DNA from: Paenibacillus agricola
GTDB lineage: Bacteria > Bacillota > Bacilli > Paenibacillales > NBRC-103111
Assembly: GCF_011440305.1 (NCBI RefSeq)
Contig: NZ_JAAOIW010000004.1
Span: 1-64,000, forward strand
DNA length: 64,000 nucleotides
Reading direction: 5' to 3'
Shown: in pieces, positions 1 through 8,293 of the stretch
How positions within the stretch are numbered: the stretch's first letter is position 1
Layout: every line of letters begins with the position of its first letter
The notes under the pieces: model-generated
Seen by the model: the letters and a program-made list of their open reading frames with translations, nothing else
Databases searched by the model: none
Told to the model about the DNA's origin: nothing
Made by a program: the position numbers and the translations under genes

Positions 1-2
1 GA

Positions 3-95
3 TATATCCAGTATTACAACCACAAACGCATAAAGGCAAAACTAAAGGGCATGAGCCCGGTACAATACCGGATTCACACCCATAAGGTAGCCTAA
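3..95 (+). CDS. IS3-family transposase, C-terminal end (partial)
   Basis: The open frame enters from the left edge and ends at a TAA. Its 30 residues contain YNHKRI, KLKGMSPVQYR and a final HKVA, the usual C-terminus of the OrfB DDE transposase of IS3/IS150-type elements. This part follows the catalytic DDE core, which lies outside the window, so activity cannot be judged. A typical IS3 right terminal repeat follows 7 bases later. The family call is confident; the individual element is not identified. Confidence 0.85.
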   Translation, partial: YIQYYNHKRIKAKLKGMSPVQYRIHTHKVA

Positions 96-102
96 TATAT
101 AT

Positions 103-127
103 TGTCTAACTTTTTGGGGTCACTTCA
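103..127. repeat. Right terminal inverted repeat of IS3-family element
   Basis: Read on the minus strand the sequence begins TGAAGTGACCCC and continues AAAAAGTTAGACA, the standard end type of IS150-group IS3 elements. It sits just after the transposase stop, so the element ends at about base 127. The left end and target duplication are outside the window. Confidence 0.75.
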
Positions 128-345
128 AGCTTCGGACGGTTTCTTTAGGTGCCATATCCTGAATGAGGCTTATTTACGAATCCGTGCCATCTTTTAGGAA
201 AGGATGCTTTATTAAGTTGTTTTATAGTGTAACTTTATATAGCTATCCTTCGTCTTATCTAGACAGTTCTTAATTCATTTATTTTATTAATAACCAGATT
301 GGCTGTACAATATAAAATAATAAGCTCCATACTGGGGGTCGCTGC

Positions 346-1497
346 TTGGGAATTTTAATGAAGAAAAGGATTGACAGGTTAGACGGGATTATTCTTTCAC
401 TGCTATTTATCTTTATGGGGATTAGTATTTTCTGCATTTACAGTGCCACATGGATGAACCCTGATTATGTCGGAGCCCATATTAGAATGCTGTATTTTTA
501 CGGCTTGGGGTTCATTGTTGTGTTCGCTATGCTGTTTATTAACTATAAGATCATTCTAAAGTTTGCCCCGCTTTATTATATGGCGGGCGTTGGTCTGTTG
601 ATCTTTCTTTATTTTAAAGGGGATACGATCAATAACTCCCAAGGCTGGTTCTCCTTGCCGGGCGGACTGAGCTTTCAGCCTGCCGAGATTTGCAAGCTGT
701 TTATGATCCTATTGCTCGCTTATTTTCTGTCCAAAAGAAATGTGGAGCTCCTCAACTTTACCAAAGAGGTCATGCCGATGGGACTCATGACCTTACTTCC
801 ATTCATGCTAGTGTTGATGCAGCCTGATCTGGGCAATGCTATCGGGTATCCCGTTATTTTTCTTGTCATTTGCTGGGTTGGGCATATCCGCTATAGCCAT
901 GCCATCATCGGTATGGTCATTATTGTGGCGGTTAGCGGCACCATGCTGTACAGCTATGTCAAATATCATGATGAAGTCAAACAATATATGGCGACTAAAA
1001 ATAAGGAATACTGGCTGGATCGTATTGATGCTGTGCTGCTGCCGGAACAGGCATCCGAGAAATCAACGTATCACATGAAGCGGGCGATTACAGCCATCGG
1101 CTCTGGCTCTCTGCAGGGAGATGGTTTTCTAAAAGGAACCTCCGTCCAAAGAGGCCAGGTTCCATACACCTATTCCGATTCCATCTTTGTTGTAGTCGGC
1201 GAAGAGTTTGGGTTCGTGGGCTCCTCTGTGCTGCTAATGCTTTATTTTATTCTGATTTACCGGATGATGATTATTGCCTTAAACCTCCAAACCAAGGCAG
1301 GAATCTATGTGATTATGGGCATTGCTTCCATGTTCCTGTTCCAGATTTTTGAAAATGTCGGCATGCTGATCGGCATCATGCCGATTACAGGGATCACCCT
1401 CCCATTTATTAGCTATGGAGGCACCTCTTTGATGACCAATATGATTTCGATTGGCTTTGTGCTTAACATTAAGGTTTATGATGATGTAGAATTATAA
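346..1497 (+). CDS. FtsW/RodA/SpoVE-family peptidoglycan glycosyltransferase
   Basis: Predicted integral membrane SEDS protein (383 aa, about ten hydrophobic segments). The family polymerises lipid II into glycan strands with a partner class B PBP. Visible family signatures are GWFSLPGG after the fourth segment, MQPDLGNA in the middle, and the C-terminal GEEFGFVGS and PFISYGGTS blocks. A TTG at 346 lies 8 bases after GGGGG (334-338); an ATG at 358 is further from that site, so TTG is preferred. It stands alone, with no PBP or mreBCD neighbour, and a strong terminator follows. The short form and the isolated locus suggest a RodA-like paralogue, perhaps sporulation- or stress-related, but the subtype cannot be fixed from sequence. 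Confidence 0.85.
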   Translation: MGILMKKRIDRLDGIILSLLFIFMGISIFCIYSATWMNPDYVGAHIRMLYFYGLGFIVVFAMLFINYKIILKFAPLYYMAGVGLLIFLYFKGDTINNSQGWFSLPGGLSFQPAEICKLFMILLLAYFLSKRNVELLNFTKEVMPMGLMTLLPFMLVLMQPDLGNAIGYPVIFLVICWVGHIRYSHAIIGMVIIVAVSGTMLYSYVKYHDEVKQYMATKNKEYWLDRIDAVLLPEQASEKSTYHMKRAITAIGSGSLQGDGFLKGTSVQRGQVPYTYSDSIFVVVGEEFGFVGSSVLLMLYFILIYRMMIIALNLQTKAGIYVIMGIASMFLFQIFENVGMLIGIMPITGITLPFISYGGTSLMTNMISIGFVLNIKVYDDVEL

Positions 1498-1507
1498 GCT
1501 TCCCCCA

Positions 1508-1553
1508 AAAAAACCTTCAGCCTCCACATCTACTGTGGTTCTGAAGGTTTTTT
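1508..1553. terminator. Bidirectional intrinsic terminator
   Basis: AACCTTCAG (1512-1520) pairs with CTGAAGGTT (1541-1549), with an inner CCACA/TGTGG stem. A T-run follows on the plus strand and an A-run precedes it, so it can end both the RodA-like gene and the convergent channel gene. Confidence 0.85.
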
Positions 1554-1589
1554 CGATTTTATTGGGCTGGTCTATGAGCGGGAATGCTC

Positions 1590-3467
1590 CTATTCCTCGC
1601 CTATCACAATCATTTTATCCTGGTCGGTAAACTTAATAAATGCTGCTTTCTGCGGATTCATATAAATCCCATAGTTTTTGCTGGCATTCGCAGCTTCCGC
1701 TTCAATTTTATAACCAATGGCGATTTCATTTTTTAATTGGACCGATTCCACCAACGTGTAAAAGTTAACTTCACCGCTTAGTGTAATATAATTGCTTATT
1801 TTTTTCATATAAATTTCAGACCCTTCAGATCCGAATAATTGCTCATACACGAGGTTCAAATATTTGTTTTCGGAAATTTGCGCAACCATTAAGCTAATGA
1901 TTTTACCGCTGATAACAAAGTCATTGACCTTATTCACATCGGCAAGCTCGCGGTTGCGAACATCCAGCATTTCGCTGACTAATGAAAATTGGATGCCGGT
2001 CTTTTCCGAAATATCTCTTAAATGGAGCAAGGTAATTAAAGTTACCGCATCTGCCTCTTGAACGCTTAGACGGTCCTGGTAGCAAAGCACAATAATATGG
2101 TCGAATTTTTCAGCAACTAAGGCTTCGAGTGCGCCGCGGTTCGAAATATCAGTTTCTACAAACTGGACTGTACAATTGCTCAGTTGCCCCTCGCACAAGC
2201 TTTGTAAGCGATTATCGTCGCCGTCAAATTCAGCTGCAACTTTAATGATCGAGCCTTGGGCCACATACTTATCCAGCTCTCGAATAATATCAATGGCATG
2301 CTCATTCCAGCCCAGAAATAAGGTGGTTTCGGGTAAAGGCGTAGCTACGGCTACGGCAGCTAACAGCTCTTTTTGTACCGGATATTCCTTCAATCCCGAC
2401 AATATAATTTGATCGTCATCCAAAGAAATCACAATGATTTTATCATTGTCCTCTAGGATTAAATCCTTGGATGGATTGATAATTACAGCTTGATTACGAA
2501 ACAACCCAATTACCGATGACGAAGCATAGGCATTAATAATATCCCCGAAAGCTTTTCCGGTAAGCGATTTCTCTGATTTGAAATAAATTTCATTGCCATT
2601 AAAATCAAGAAGATCGGTATAAATCACAGAGAGCCCGGATTGTCGGCACGTTTGTGCAATAACTCTTGAGATCAGCTTGTCCGCAAGAATGATTTCAGCT
2701 TGGCCTTTTCCGGCAATTCTCGTAACCTCCAAATTTTGTGGGTCCTTGACTACAGCTACGATATGCGCTGACTTTTGCTGCTGGTTCGTATTGGCGGTAA
2801 TAGCCAGTATGGTTTTGATTGTGTTGGCATCTACATCATCATTAATAATTACGGTTCGGGCTGCACTAATATTCAGCATGTTAATATCAGCAATATCCAA
2901 GGGGGAGCCTTGCCGGCAAACAATTTTGGTGCCAAATGTGGAAGGAATCCTTTCTTGTAGCTCCTCTTCCATTTCGACCTTGTCCTTCGGAGCCATAATG
3001 ACGATCGTCGATTTCTTCAAGCTTTTGTTGGCTTCAATGATCTCTGAAACTAAGGTGAAAATATTATCGGACCACCAGAGGATGATAGAATGATTGCTTT
3101 CGATGACGATAGAACGGCCTCTTCTCAGAGACTCAATCTTGTCTTGAATACCGGAGGTTAACAGTCCGATCAGGATACTGACGATAAAAATACCGCTAAG
3201 TGTAATCAACAGCATAAGAAACATAAATAAATAGCTTCCCGTATCGCCACCCAGTGTTCCAGCATCGATCGCCCTCATAAAGCTCAGCCAGACTAGATTA
3301 AGAAAGCTTTCTTCTGGCGAAGCATCGGTCAGCCACGCGATAAAGGATATAAAAAGTACAATTACGAAGGAAATGAAGGCCAAATACCCTATTAATGCAG
3401 GCGTGCCTCTTGACATCAGATTGTCAAATTTATACTTAATTTTTTCGGATAATGAAAATTGTTTCAT
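1590..3467 (-). CDS. CASTOR/POLLUX-like ion channel with RCK-type regulatory domains
   Basis: 625 aa. Two hydrophobic segments (about residues 24-46 and 80-105) flank a pore-like loop containing DAGTLGGDTG. A long cytosolic part follows with two Rossmann/RCK-like repeats; the first follows SIILWWSDNIF and the second contains FLGWNEHAIDIIREL. This layout matches bacterial relatives of the plant CASTOR/POLLUX/DMI1 channels, which are often annotated as TrkA-N proteins. The plant proteins gate cation flow with Ca2+ or ligand-sensing RCK rings; the bacterial physiological ion is uncertain. The start is supported by GGTGGAG a few bases upstream. A promoter is visible at 3516-3544, so it is probably transcribed separately from the kinase gene upstream. 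Confidence 0.8.
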   Translation of the reverse strand: MKQFSLSEKIKYKFDNLMSRGTPALIGYLAFISFVIVLFISFIAWLTDASPEESFLNLVWLSFMRAIDAGTLGGDTGSYLFMFLMLLITLSGIFIVSILIGLLTSGIQDKIESLRRGRSIVIESNHSIILWWSDNIFTLVSEIIEANKSLKKSTIVIMAPKDKVEMEEELQERIPSTFGTKIVCRQGSPLDIADINMLNISAARTVIINDDVDANTIKTILAITANTNQQQKSAHIVAVVKDPQNLEVTRIAGKGQAEIILADKLISRVIAQTCRQSGLSVIYTDLLDFNGNEIYFKSEKSLTGKAFGDIINAYASSSVIGLFRNQAVIINPSKDLILEDNDKIIVISLDDDQIILSGLKEYPVQKELLAAVAVATPLPETTLFLGWNEHAIDIIRELDKYVAQGSIIKVAAEFDGDDNRLQSLCEGQLSNCTVQFVETDISNRGALEALVAEKFDHIIVLCYQDRLSVQEADAVTLITLLHLRDISEKTGIQFSLVSEMLDVRNRELADVNKVNDFVISGKIISLMVAQISENKYLNLVYEQLFGSEGSEIYMKKISNYITLSGEVNFYTLVESVQLKNEIAIGYKIEAEAANASKNYGIYMNPQKAAFIKFTDQDKMIVIGEE

Positions 3468-3515
3468 CTATTCTCCACCTATTCTTAGTAGTATTAATGC
3501 TTCTGCACGCTAAGT

Positions 3516-3544
3516 ATTATCTACTATTTTCGGGTGGTTGACAA
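3516..3544 (-). promoter_or_regulatory. Predicted sigma-A promoter of the channel gene
   Basis: On the minus strand TTGTCA (3539-3544) is followed after 17 bases by GATAAT (3516-3521), about 50 bases upstream of the start at 3467. Confidence 0.55.
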
Positions 3545-3598
3545 TATATTCTTGTCGGGTTGCGAATCCGTGAAACAGGCTCTCTTTAATCTGAGAAT

Positions 3599-4588
3599 TC
3601 ATTCATGGCGGGAGTGAGGATGACGTGCAAGATTGTCCAGCAATTGTGCTGTTATGGGCATAGAAATTTGCTTAAGCGCCATTAGCACCGCGCCAGCCAC
3701 GGGAGAGAATACCGGCTTGACCAATTGGTAACTTTTATGGTTGCCGGCTTTAGTTCGAAGGGCAAGCTGTTGCTGGAAATACTCGCTGTTGGCCACACTT
3801 CCTATTAAAGCAACCTTTACCTCCTGTGCTGAAAAATAGGAAGCAAGCATCTCAATGCCTACCATAATCTGGTGCACGGCGCGGTCGCAGACGGTTTGCG
3901 CCAATCGGCTATTGTACACAGCTGCTTGAGTTATCGCAGGGGCAAGCTCGGCAAATCGTTTATTCCGCTCTCTACGGTCAGCGATGAAACCGTTAAGTGC
4001 AAACTGAGCCAGCTCTTGAATAGAGGAAAAGCCCCAAAATTGCAGCAGCTCCTGGACAAGCTCCTGGTCGCTTTCGTCGAAATTGCCTGCTAAGACCTCG
4101 TAGGTAACATCATAGGCGAGGAAACGTGCGGCGCTGGCTGCATATTGGTACATATCGTAATTACGGATCTGTCTGCCTTGCTCATTAACCGCGAAAATAA
4201 TAGAACCGGTTCCTGAGATCACGATAATGCCAGGCTCGGATAACAAAGCGCCGCTATGCCCAACCACTGCGTCGTTCACAAGCAAATTGAGACCTGTTAA
4301 GCCCTCCATATCCGTTAATGGTTGAACCCATCCGAGGTCAGCTTCCGAATCATAGCCGGCAATCCCGCCTACCAAACCAACCACATCGCTAATTTCCTTG
4401 CCGGCCTGTTGCAACGCTTCTTGGATGGCGTGATGAACATTCAGTTTTGCCTGCCCATCCTTGTGAAAGGAGGCGGCTCCCTTCTCGATGTAAGCGAGTA
4501 CATTGCCCTCACAGTCCGCAGCCATCACCCGTGTATGGGTGCCGCCTCCATCTATTCCTATTACAATACCCTTTATTAGGTTGCTCAT
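3599..4588 (-). CDS. BadF/BadG/BcrA/BcrD-type ATPase, N-acetylglucosamine-kinase-like
   Basis: 329 aa ASKHA-fold protein. The N-terminal phosphate-1 loop reads IGIDGGGTHTRV, and the second phosphate loop is IVISGTGSI at mid-protein. The family includes GlcNAc/glucosamine kinases and the ATPase activators of 2-hydroxyacyl-CoA dehydratases. Because no dehydratase genes are nearby, a sugar or muropeptide kinase role is more likely, acting in the cytosol. The ATG is preceded by GAGGA at good spacing. It is followed in the same direction by the channel gene after a 131-bp gap holding its own promoter. The true substrate is unknown. Confidence 0.75.
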   Translation of the reverse strand: MSNLIKGIVIGIDGGGTHTRVMAADCEGNVLAYIEKGAASFHKDGQAKLNVHHAIQEALQQAGKEISDVVGLVGGIAGYDSEADLGWVQPLTDMEGLTGLNLLVNDAVVGHSGALLSEPGIIVISGTGSIIFAVNEQGRQIRNYDMYQYAASAARFLAYDVTYEVLAGNFDESDQELVQELLQFWGFSSIQELAQFALNGFIADRRERNKRFAELAPAITQAAVYNSRLAQTVCDRAVHQIMVGIEMLASYFSAQEVKVALIGSVANSEYFQQQLALRTKAGNHKSYQLVKPVFSPVAGAVLMALKQISMPITAQLLDNLARHPHSRHE

Positions 4589-4655
4589 AGTACCATCCTC
4601 GATTCTTATAAGCTATTGGCAAGCTTTTATACGGTAGAGCTCTGACAATTCCCAA

Positions 4656-5255
4656 TTAATCCTTTTCATGCTTAAAGGTCAGCAGCAGCAGCTCGATGTT
4701 TTTAATCGCATAGGCGACATGTTTATTGTCACGGGTAAGCCTGCTCACAAGAATACCGCCTTCAATGGCTGAAAAACAAAAGGAGGCTACCGATTCCGTG
4801 TCCATGTCTACCCGAAGCTCCTTATCCGCTATGCCCTGTTTCAAAATACTCTGGATCAAGGATAAAGTAAGCTCATATATCGCAAGCGTTTGGTCACGGA
4901 GGAAGGGAGAGGCATGGTCGCTTTCAACGGCTGTGATTAAAAAAGGACAGCCTCCGATCAGGGGAGGATTGTGAACAGCATCGCTATAAACCTCGCCCAT
5001 GGCCGATATTTTCTCAATTGCCGTTTCCTTGCCTTGGATAGCTGCCGAAAAATGCTCCGAAAGCAAGTTTCCTGCGTATTTAAATGCCTCTAGGGCAATT
5101 TCATCCTTATTCGTAAAGCTTCGGTATAAACCGCCCTTAGTGAGCCCGGTAGCTTCAATAATATCCTGCATGGTCGTTCCTGCATATCCCTTTTGATTAA
5201 AAAGCTCTGCGGATTTCATAATAATATGAGCTTTTGTTTTTTCGCCTTTTCGCAT
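4656..5255 (-). CDS. TetR/AcrR-family transcriptional regulator
   Basis: 199 aa. The N-terminal DNA-binding region reads HIIMKSAELFNQKGYAG, TMQDIIEATGLTKGGLY and FTNKDEIALEAF, a canonical TetR helix-turn-helix. The C-terminal half, which carries the ligand pocket and dimer interface, resembles the TetR_C domain with GGCPFL. The ATG at 5255 is chosen over longer in-frame starts because GAAAGGA lies about 9 bases upstream. It is divergent from a DUF2306 membrane protein, and overlapping palindromes between the two are likely its operators. It is therefore inferred to repress the neighbour and itself; the inducer is unknown. Confidence 0.85.
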   Translation of the reverse strand: MRKGEKTKAHIIMKSAELFNQKGYAGTTMQDIIEATGLTKGGLYRSFTNKDEIALEAFKYAGNLLSEHFSAAIQGKETAIEKISAMGEVYSDAVHNPPLIGGCPFLITAVESDHASPFLRDQTLAIYELTLSLIQSILKQGIADKELRVDMDTESVASFCFSAIEGGILVSRLTRDNKHVAYAIKNIELLLLTFKHEKD

Positions 5256-5366
5256 GTAAGGATTCCTTTCTTCATTTATGATAATTGCAAATGGGACGAT
5301 CCAAAAGCGTTCGGACTCGTACATAAATTGTAACAATTCACGAATGAATTATACCATAATTTGCTA

Positions 5367-5372
5367 TATAAT
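5367..5372 (+). promoter_or_regulatory. Predicted -10 box of DUF2306 gene
   Basis: A perfect TATAAT with a weak TGAATT -35-like hexamer at 5345-5350 (16-base spacing). The transcript would begin at about 5379, immediately upstream of the operator palindromes, so bound repressor would block elongation or initiation. Confidence 0.5.
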
Positions 5373-5385
5373 AGCATTAATAAAG

Positions 5386-5414
5386 ATACCGGACGGTTCG
5401 GTATTTAAAATACC
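5386..5414. promoter_or_regulatory. Two overlapping inverted repeats, probable TetR operator
   Basis: ATACCG (5386-5391) and CGGTAT (5399-5404) form a 6-bp inverted repeat with a 7-base spacer. GGTATT (5400-5405) and AATACC (5409-5414) form a second that shares the central half-site. They lie between the divergent tetR and DUF2306 genes, just downstream of the -10 of the latter. The repressor link is inferred from position. Confidence 0.6.
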
Positions 5415-5444
5415 ACTAAAATAACTGAATATTGGAGTGATCCT

Positions 5445-6107
5445 ATGAACGTATTTAAAGGCAAATACTTATATGCCCTGATGGTCGCGATTTCCCTTAT
5501 TTATATCATTTATGTGACGTACACGAATTTGCTTTACGATCCACAGGCAGCGGATTTTCTAAGCCACAAAACCAATCTCAAACGGCCCATACCTGTTCCG
5601 GCATGGGCAAATGTGATGCATATTCATGTTATTGCTGCTTGTTTGGCTATGGTAGCGGGAGCTCTTAATTTCTCAAGCACGCTTTTGCGGAAGTATCGAC
5701 TCTTCCATCGAATCAATGGCTATCTCTATGTCCTTTGCGTTTTTATTGTAGTTGTTACATCTGGTTACATGGCACCTTATACGACAGGAGGGAAAATAAA
5801 TAGCATCCCGTTTAACCTTGTAAACATTTTGTGGTTTGGGATGACTATTACGGCATTAGTCCAAATCAAACGCAAGCAAGTGAATAAACATTGGAAATGG
5901 ATGGTGCGCAGCTATGCTTTTTGTTTTACCAATATGTTTATTCATTTAATTAGCTTTGTTTTACATGATGGATTTGGGATTCCATATACGCTGAGCTACA
6001 CGATAGGTGTGTATGGGGCCATACTTTTGAATATAATTGGTGCTGAGCTTGTTATCCGTTTTATTTATAAAATTCCACTTGCGCCCATTATGGCTGCTAA
6101 GACTTGA
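5445..6107 (+). CDS. DUF2306 family membrane protein
   Basis: 220 aa with about six hydrophobic segments. Conserved features are HIHVIAACLAMVAG, FHRINGYLYV, KHWKWMVRSYA and a final HLISF...YTLSYTIGVYG region, typical of DUF2306 proteins. Several His residues near membrane edges (HIH, FHR, KHW) resemble haem-binding four-helix membrane proteins, but haem binding is speculation. GGAGTGA precedes the ATG. It is divergent from, and probably repressed by, the TetR gene. The biochemical function of the family is not established. Confidence 0.75.
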   Translation: MNVFKGKYLYALMVAISLIYIIYVTYTNLLYDPQAADFLSHKTNLKRPIPVPAWANVMHIHVIAACLAMVAGALNFSSTLLRKYRLFHRINGYLYVLCVFIVVVTSGYMAPYTTGGKINSIPFNLVNILWFGMTITALVQIKRKQVNKHWKWMVRSYAFCFTNMFIHLISFVLHDGFGIPYTLSYTIGVYGAILLNIIGAELVIRFIYKIPLAPIMAAKT

Positions 6108-6192
6108 ATACCCAGCGATAGCCTGCTTGACCAGCTCCCATTCGGTCAGCCCTTTCCATGCCAAACCGCATTTCGTGCATCTGGGTGGTAAC

Positions 6193-6609
6193 TTAAACTA
6201 CGTTGAGCTCAACTTGAATATTTCCCCTCGTGGCCTTGGAATATGGGCATACCTGATGCGCAGCGTCAACCAATTCCTTGGCTAAAGCCGGATCAACACC
6301 CAATAGGTGTACATCCAATTTCACTTCAAGCCCAAATCCGCCATCCGTATCTTTTCCAATCGTAACATGAGCTGTTACCTCCGTCCCCTCGACCTTAATT
6401 TTTTTGGTTCTGCATACCAAATTTAGTGCACTTTCGAAGCATGCTGCATATCCCCCTGCAAAAAGCTGCTCAGGATTCGTTGCTGCACCGCCCTGACCCC
6501 CTAATTCCTTAGGCATCCGTACATCCAGATTCAGATTGTTGTCACTGGATACTAGCTTCCCATCTCTTCCACCTGTTGCCTTAACCGTAGCTGTATATAA
6601 TTTTTCCAT
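6193..6609 (-). CDS. OsmC/Ohr-family organic hydroperoxide resistance protein
   Basis: 138 aa, the usual Ohr length. Both redox cysteines are present: C57 in YAACFES and C121 in VCPYSKATRGN, with the family NPEQLFAGGYAACF block around the first. Ohr enzymes are cytosolic dimeric peroxidases that reduce organic hydroperoxides using dihydrolipoyl proteins. The ATG at 6609 is chosen because GGAGG lies 8 bases upstream; an in-frame TTG at 6624 would overlap that site. No OhrR-type MarR regulator is adjacent. It is convergent with the DUF2306 gene. Confidence 0.9.
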   Translation of the reverse strand: MEKLYTATVKATGGRDGKLVSSDNNLNLDVRMPKELGGQGGAATNPEQLFAGGYAACFESALNLVCRTKKIKVEGTEVTAHVTIGKDTDGGFGLEVKLDVHLLGVDPALAKELVDAAHQVCPYSKATRGNIQVELNVV

Positions 6610-6677
6610 CACATAGTCCTCCAATTAGAATAAGTTTATTCTGTTAGTCTAGACAAAAACGAACCTAACTTATACCT

Positions 6678-7202
6678 TTACCAGCCGTTATCCTCTTTTA
6701 AACCTCTTATCTGTGCAATATGATGTCGATTGTGCCAAACAAATCTTTGTAGCGCAATATCGATAGTAATCGGGCCTAAAGCTTGGGTTGTGAACTTTCT
6801 GCTGAAATCTACCTGGCTTAAACTATGAAGTAAAATAAATAACCGGCTATGTAGAGCTTCTAAAAGCGTCAATGACGTTTGCACGGGAACATCTCTGTAG
6901 TCGTTCAGCTCTGCGAACAGATCCTCACGATAAGAACTCGCAATGGGATCATCTTCCGTTAACGCTCTTTTTAACCGTAGGTAAGCGTTCATATCATTAT
7001 CTGCCATATGATGCACAACTTGCTGCGTTGTCCAGCCATCAGGACGATAAGGGATTTGTAACTGTTCCGAGTCGAGGTTCTCCAAAACCTCCTTTAGAGA
7101 TTTTGAAATGTCAGGGATTTGCTCTATACAATGGTTCCGTTCCTCTACGGACAGATGGGGATTTGCTACAAAATGACCTATCGGGTATCGCAATTTATCC
7201 AC
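6678..7202 (-). CDS. YfiT/BstA-like DinB-family metal-dependent (bacillithiol) transferase
   Basis: 174 aa. The sequence opens LRYPIGHF and contains GWTTQQVVHHMADND and FVWHNRHHIAQI, the metal-ligand histidines of DinB four-helix proteins (H65 region and H157/H160/H161). Length and order match YfiT of B. subtilis, whose relatives transfer bacillithiol to electrophiles such as antibiotics. This fits a bacillithiol-making Bacillota host. The start is GTG at 7202, with GGAGG 9 bases upstream. It lies beside OsmC, so this small block may serve thiol and oxidant stress; transferase specificity is inferred from family only. Confidence 0.85.
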   Translation of the reverse strand: MDKLRYPIGHFVANPHLSVEERNHCIEQIPDISKSLKEVLENLDSEQLQIPYRPDGWTTQQVVHHMADNDMNAYLRLKRALTEDDPIASSYREDLFAELNDYRDVPVQTSLTLLEALHSRLFILLHSLSQVDFSRKFTTQALGPITIDIALQRFVWHNRHHIAQIRGLKEDNGW

Positions 7203-7327
7203 TATCTGAATCCTCCAATTTTGATGTTCATTATGTTTACTCTCTTCATCATCGCAATGATATGATTTGTGCTTAGTTTATTACAGAAAATTCAGATTGT
7301 AAATTATACCCATTTGTGACATCTCAC

Positions 7328-7372
7328 AATATTCCTTGACAGGAATATTCCATATAAAATATACTCAAATTA
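7328..7372 (+). promoter_or_regulatory. arsR promoter with overlapping operator; likely leaderless start
   Basis: TTGACA (7336-7341) and TATACT (7360-7365) are separated by 18 bases. AATATTCC (7328-7335) and GGAATATT (7342-7349) form a perfect inverted repeat with the -35 hexamer as its spacer, and GGAATATTCC (7342-7351) is itself a palindrome. Transcription would start at about 7372, exactly the ATG, and no ribosome-binding site exists upstream. Confidence 0.7.
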
Positions 7373-7707
7373 TGAATTCCACTTTTAGCGCTCTTGCCGA
7401 GCCCAATCGATTCAATATTGTCGAACTCTTGCGTGATGGCCCACTCTCCGTAGGAGATGTCGCTGTCCAACTCGGCCTTAATCAGCCGCAAACCTCCAAG
7501 CATCTCCGTGTGCTTTGTGATGCCGGACTCGTTGAGGTGCATGCGGTCGCTAATCGGCGAATTTACAAGCTACGAGCCGCTCCCTTCCAGGAGCTTGATG
7601 CCTGGATGGAATCGTACCGCCGTATCTGGGAAGAACGATTCGACCGATTGGACGATTATCTGCAGGAGCTGCAAAGAAAGGAAGCGAACCCAGACAACAA
7701 GCAGTAG
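7372..7707 (+). CDS. ArsR/SmtB-family winged-helix regulator
   Basis: 111 aa. The opening STFSALAEPNRFNIVELL and the recognition region LGLNQPQTSKHLRVLCDAGLV with VHAVANRRIYKLR give the classical ArsR winged helix. There is no ELxCxC-type metal box, and the C-terminus is an amphipathic helix ending RKEANPDNKQ. This matches the group encoded with SRPBCC/AHSA1 proteins rather than metal sensors. The ATG at 7372 is chosen because it coincides with the predicted transcription start; an in-frame TTG at 7336 lies inside the promoter. It heads a unit with a decayed AHSA1 gene, a DoxX-like gene and an intact AHSA1 gene, which it probably controls together with itself. Confidence 0.88.
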   Translation: MNSTFSALAEPNRFNIVELLRDGPLSVGDVAVQLGLNQPQTSKHLRVLCDAGLVEVHAVANRRIYKLRAAPFQELDAWMESYRRIWEERFDRLDDYLQELQRKEANPDNKQ

Positions 7708-7755
7708 CCCTGTGGAGCAGAAATATACGAATAAAATTGGAGGAGGCATGTACCC

Positions 7756-7859
7756 ATGGAAATGGAAACAAACAGGAAATTGATGTGAAACCAGGTGGTG
7801 TATGGCGCGCCAAATCAACATTTGACCGTCTTGAGCAGCAACTGGCGAAGATGGAATAA
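7756..7859 (+). pseudogene. Remnant of an AHSA1/SRPBCC-domain gene
   Basis: AGGAGG (7741-7746) precedes an ATG at 7756, but that frame stops after ten codons. From 7776 another frame reads EIDVKPGGVWR and then, fused, STFDRLEQQLAKME before a TAA. These are the middle and the C-terminal end of AHSA1-type START-fold proteins, with roughly a hundred residues missing between them. An internal deletion plus a frameshift explains this. Intact members of the family often follow this type of arsR; a full copy is present at 8286. Confidence 0.6.
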
Positions 7860-7885
7860 ACCTTGTAAAGGAAGAGTGCTAATAC

Positions 7886-8293
7886 ATGAGGAAAATAACC
7901 ATTTTTTACTGGATTTTCACTGTACTTACGGTAGCCTTAATGGGAATTGGGGCGATTCCGAACCTTCTATCCGCACCCGATGGTGTCGTCTTATTTGCTC
8001 ATTTAGGATATCCTGCTTACCTGCAGCCCTTTCTAGGTGCTGCCAAACTATTAGGAGTTGTGGCGATCCTGATTCCCGGATTTCCGAGAATAAAGGAATG
8101 GGCTTATGCCGGACTTGTTTTCGATTTGACGGGAGCCATGTACTCATTCATAGCAGTTGGCGATCCGCTTATTGAATTAGCAGTCTTCCCAATTGGTTAC
8201 ATTGTAATTATTGGCTCCTACGTTTTGTACCATAAAAGACTAAGAGCGGCTTCACTAAGCATGGCTAATAATAGGAGGAATTTAAATGTCTGA
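7886..8293 (+). CDS. DoxX-like small membrane protein
   Basis: 135 aa with four hydrophobic segments. It contains FAHLGYPAYLQPFLGAAKLLGVVAIL and FPRIKEWAYAGLVFDLTGA, the usual DoxX_2-type pattern, and a basic C-terminal tail. Members are found beside arsR and AHSA1 genes in many Bacillota and Bacteroidota; the function is unproven. A purine-rich AAAGGAAGAG lies upstream of the ATG. Its last codons overlap the start of the next gene by 8 bases, implying translational coupling. Confidence 0.8.
   Translation: MRKITIFYWIFTVLTVALMGIGAIPNLLSAPDGVVLFAHLGYPAYLQPFLGAAKLLGVVAILIPGFPRIKEWAYAGLVFDLTGAMYSFIAVGDPLIELAVFPIGYIVIIGSYVLYHKRLRAASLSMANNRRNLNV

Noticed and set aside
2677-3093. Open frame antisense to the channel gene
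   Set aside because: Opposite-strand shadow of a well-supported gene, without ribosome-binding site or recognisable motifs.
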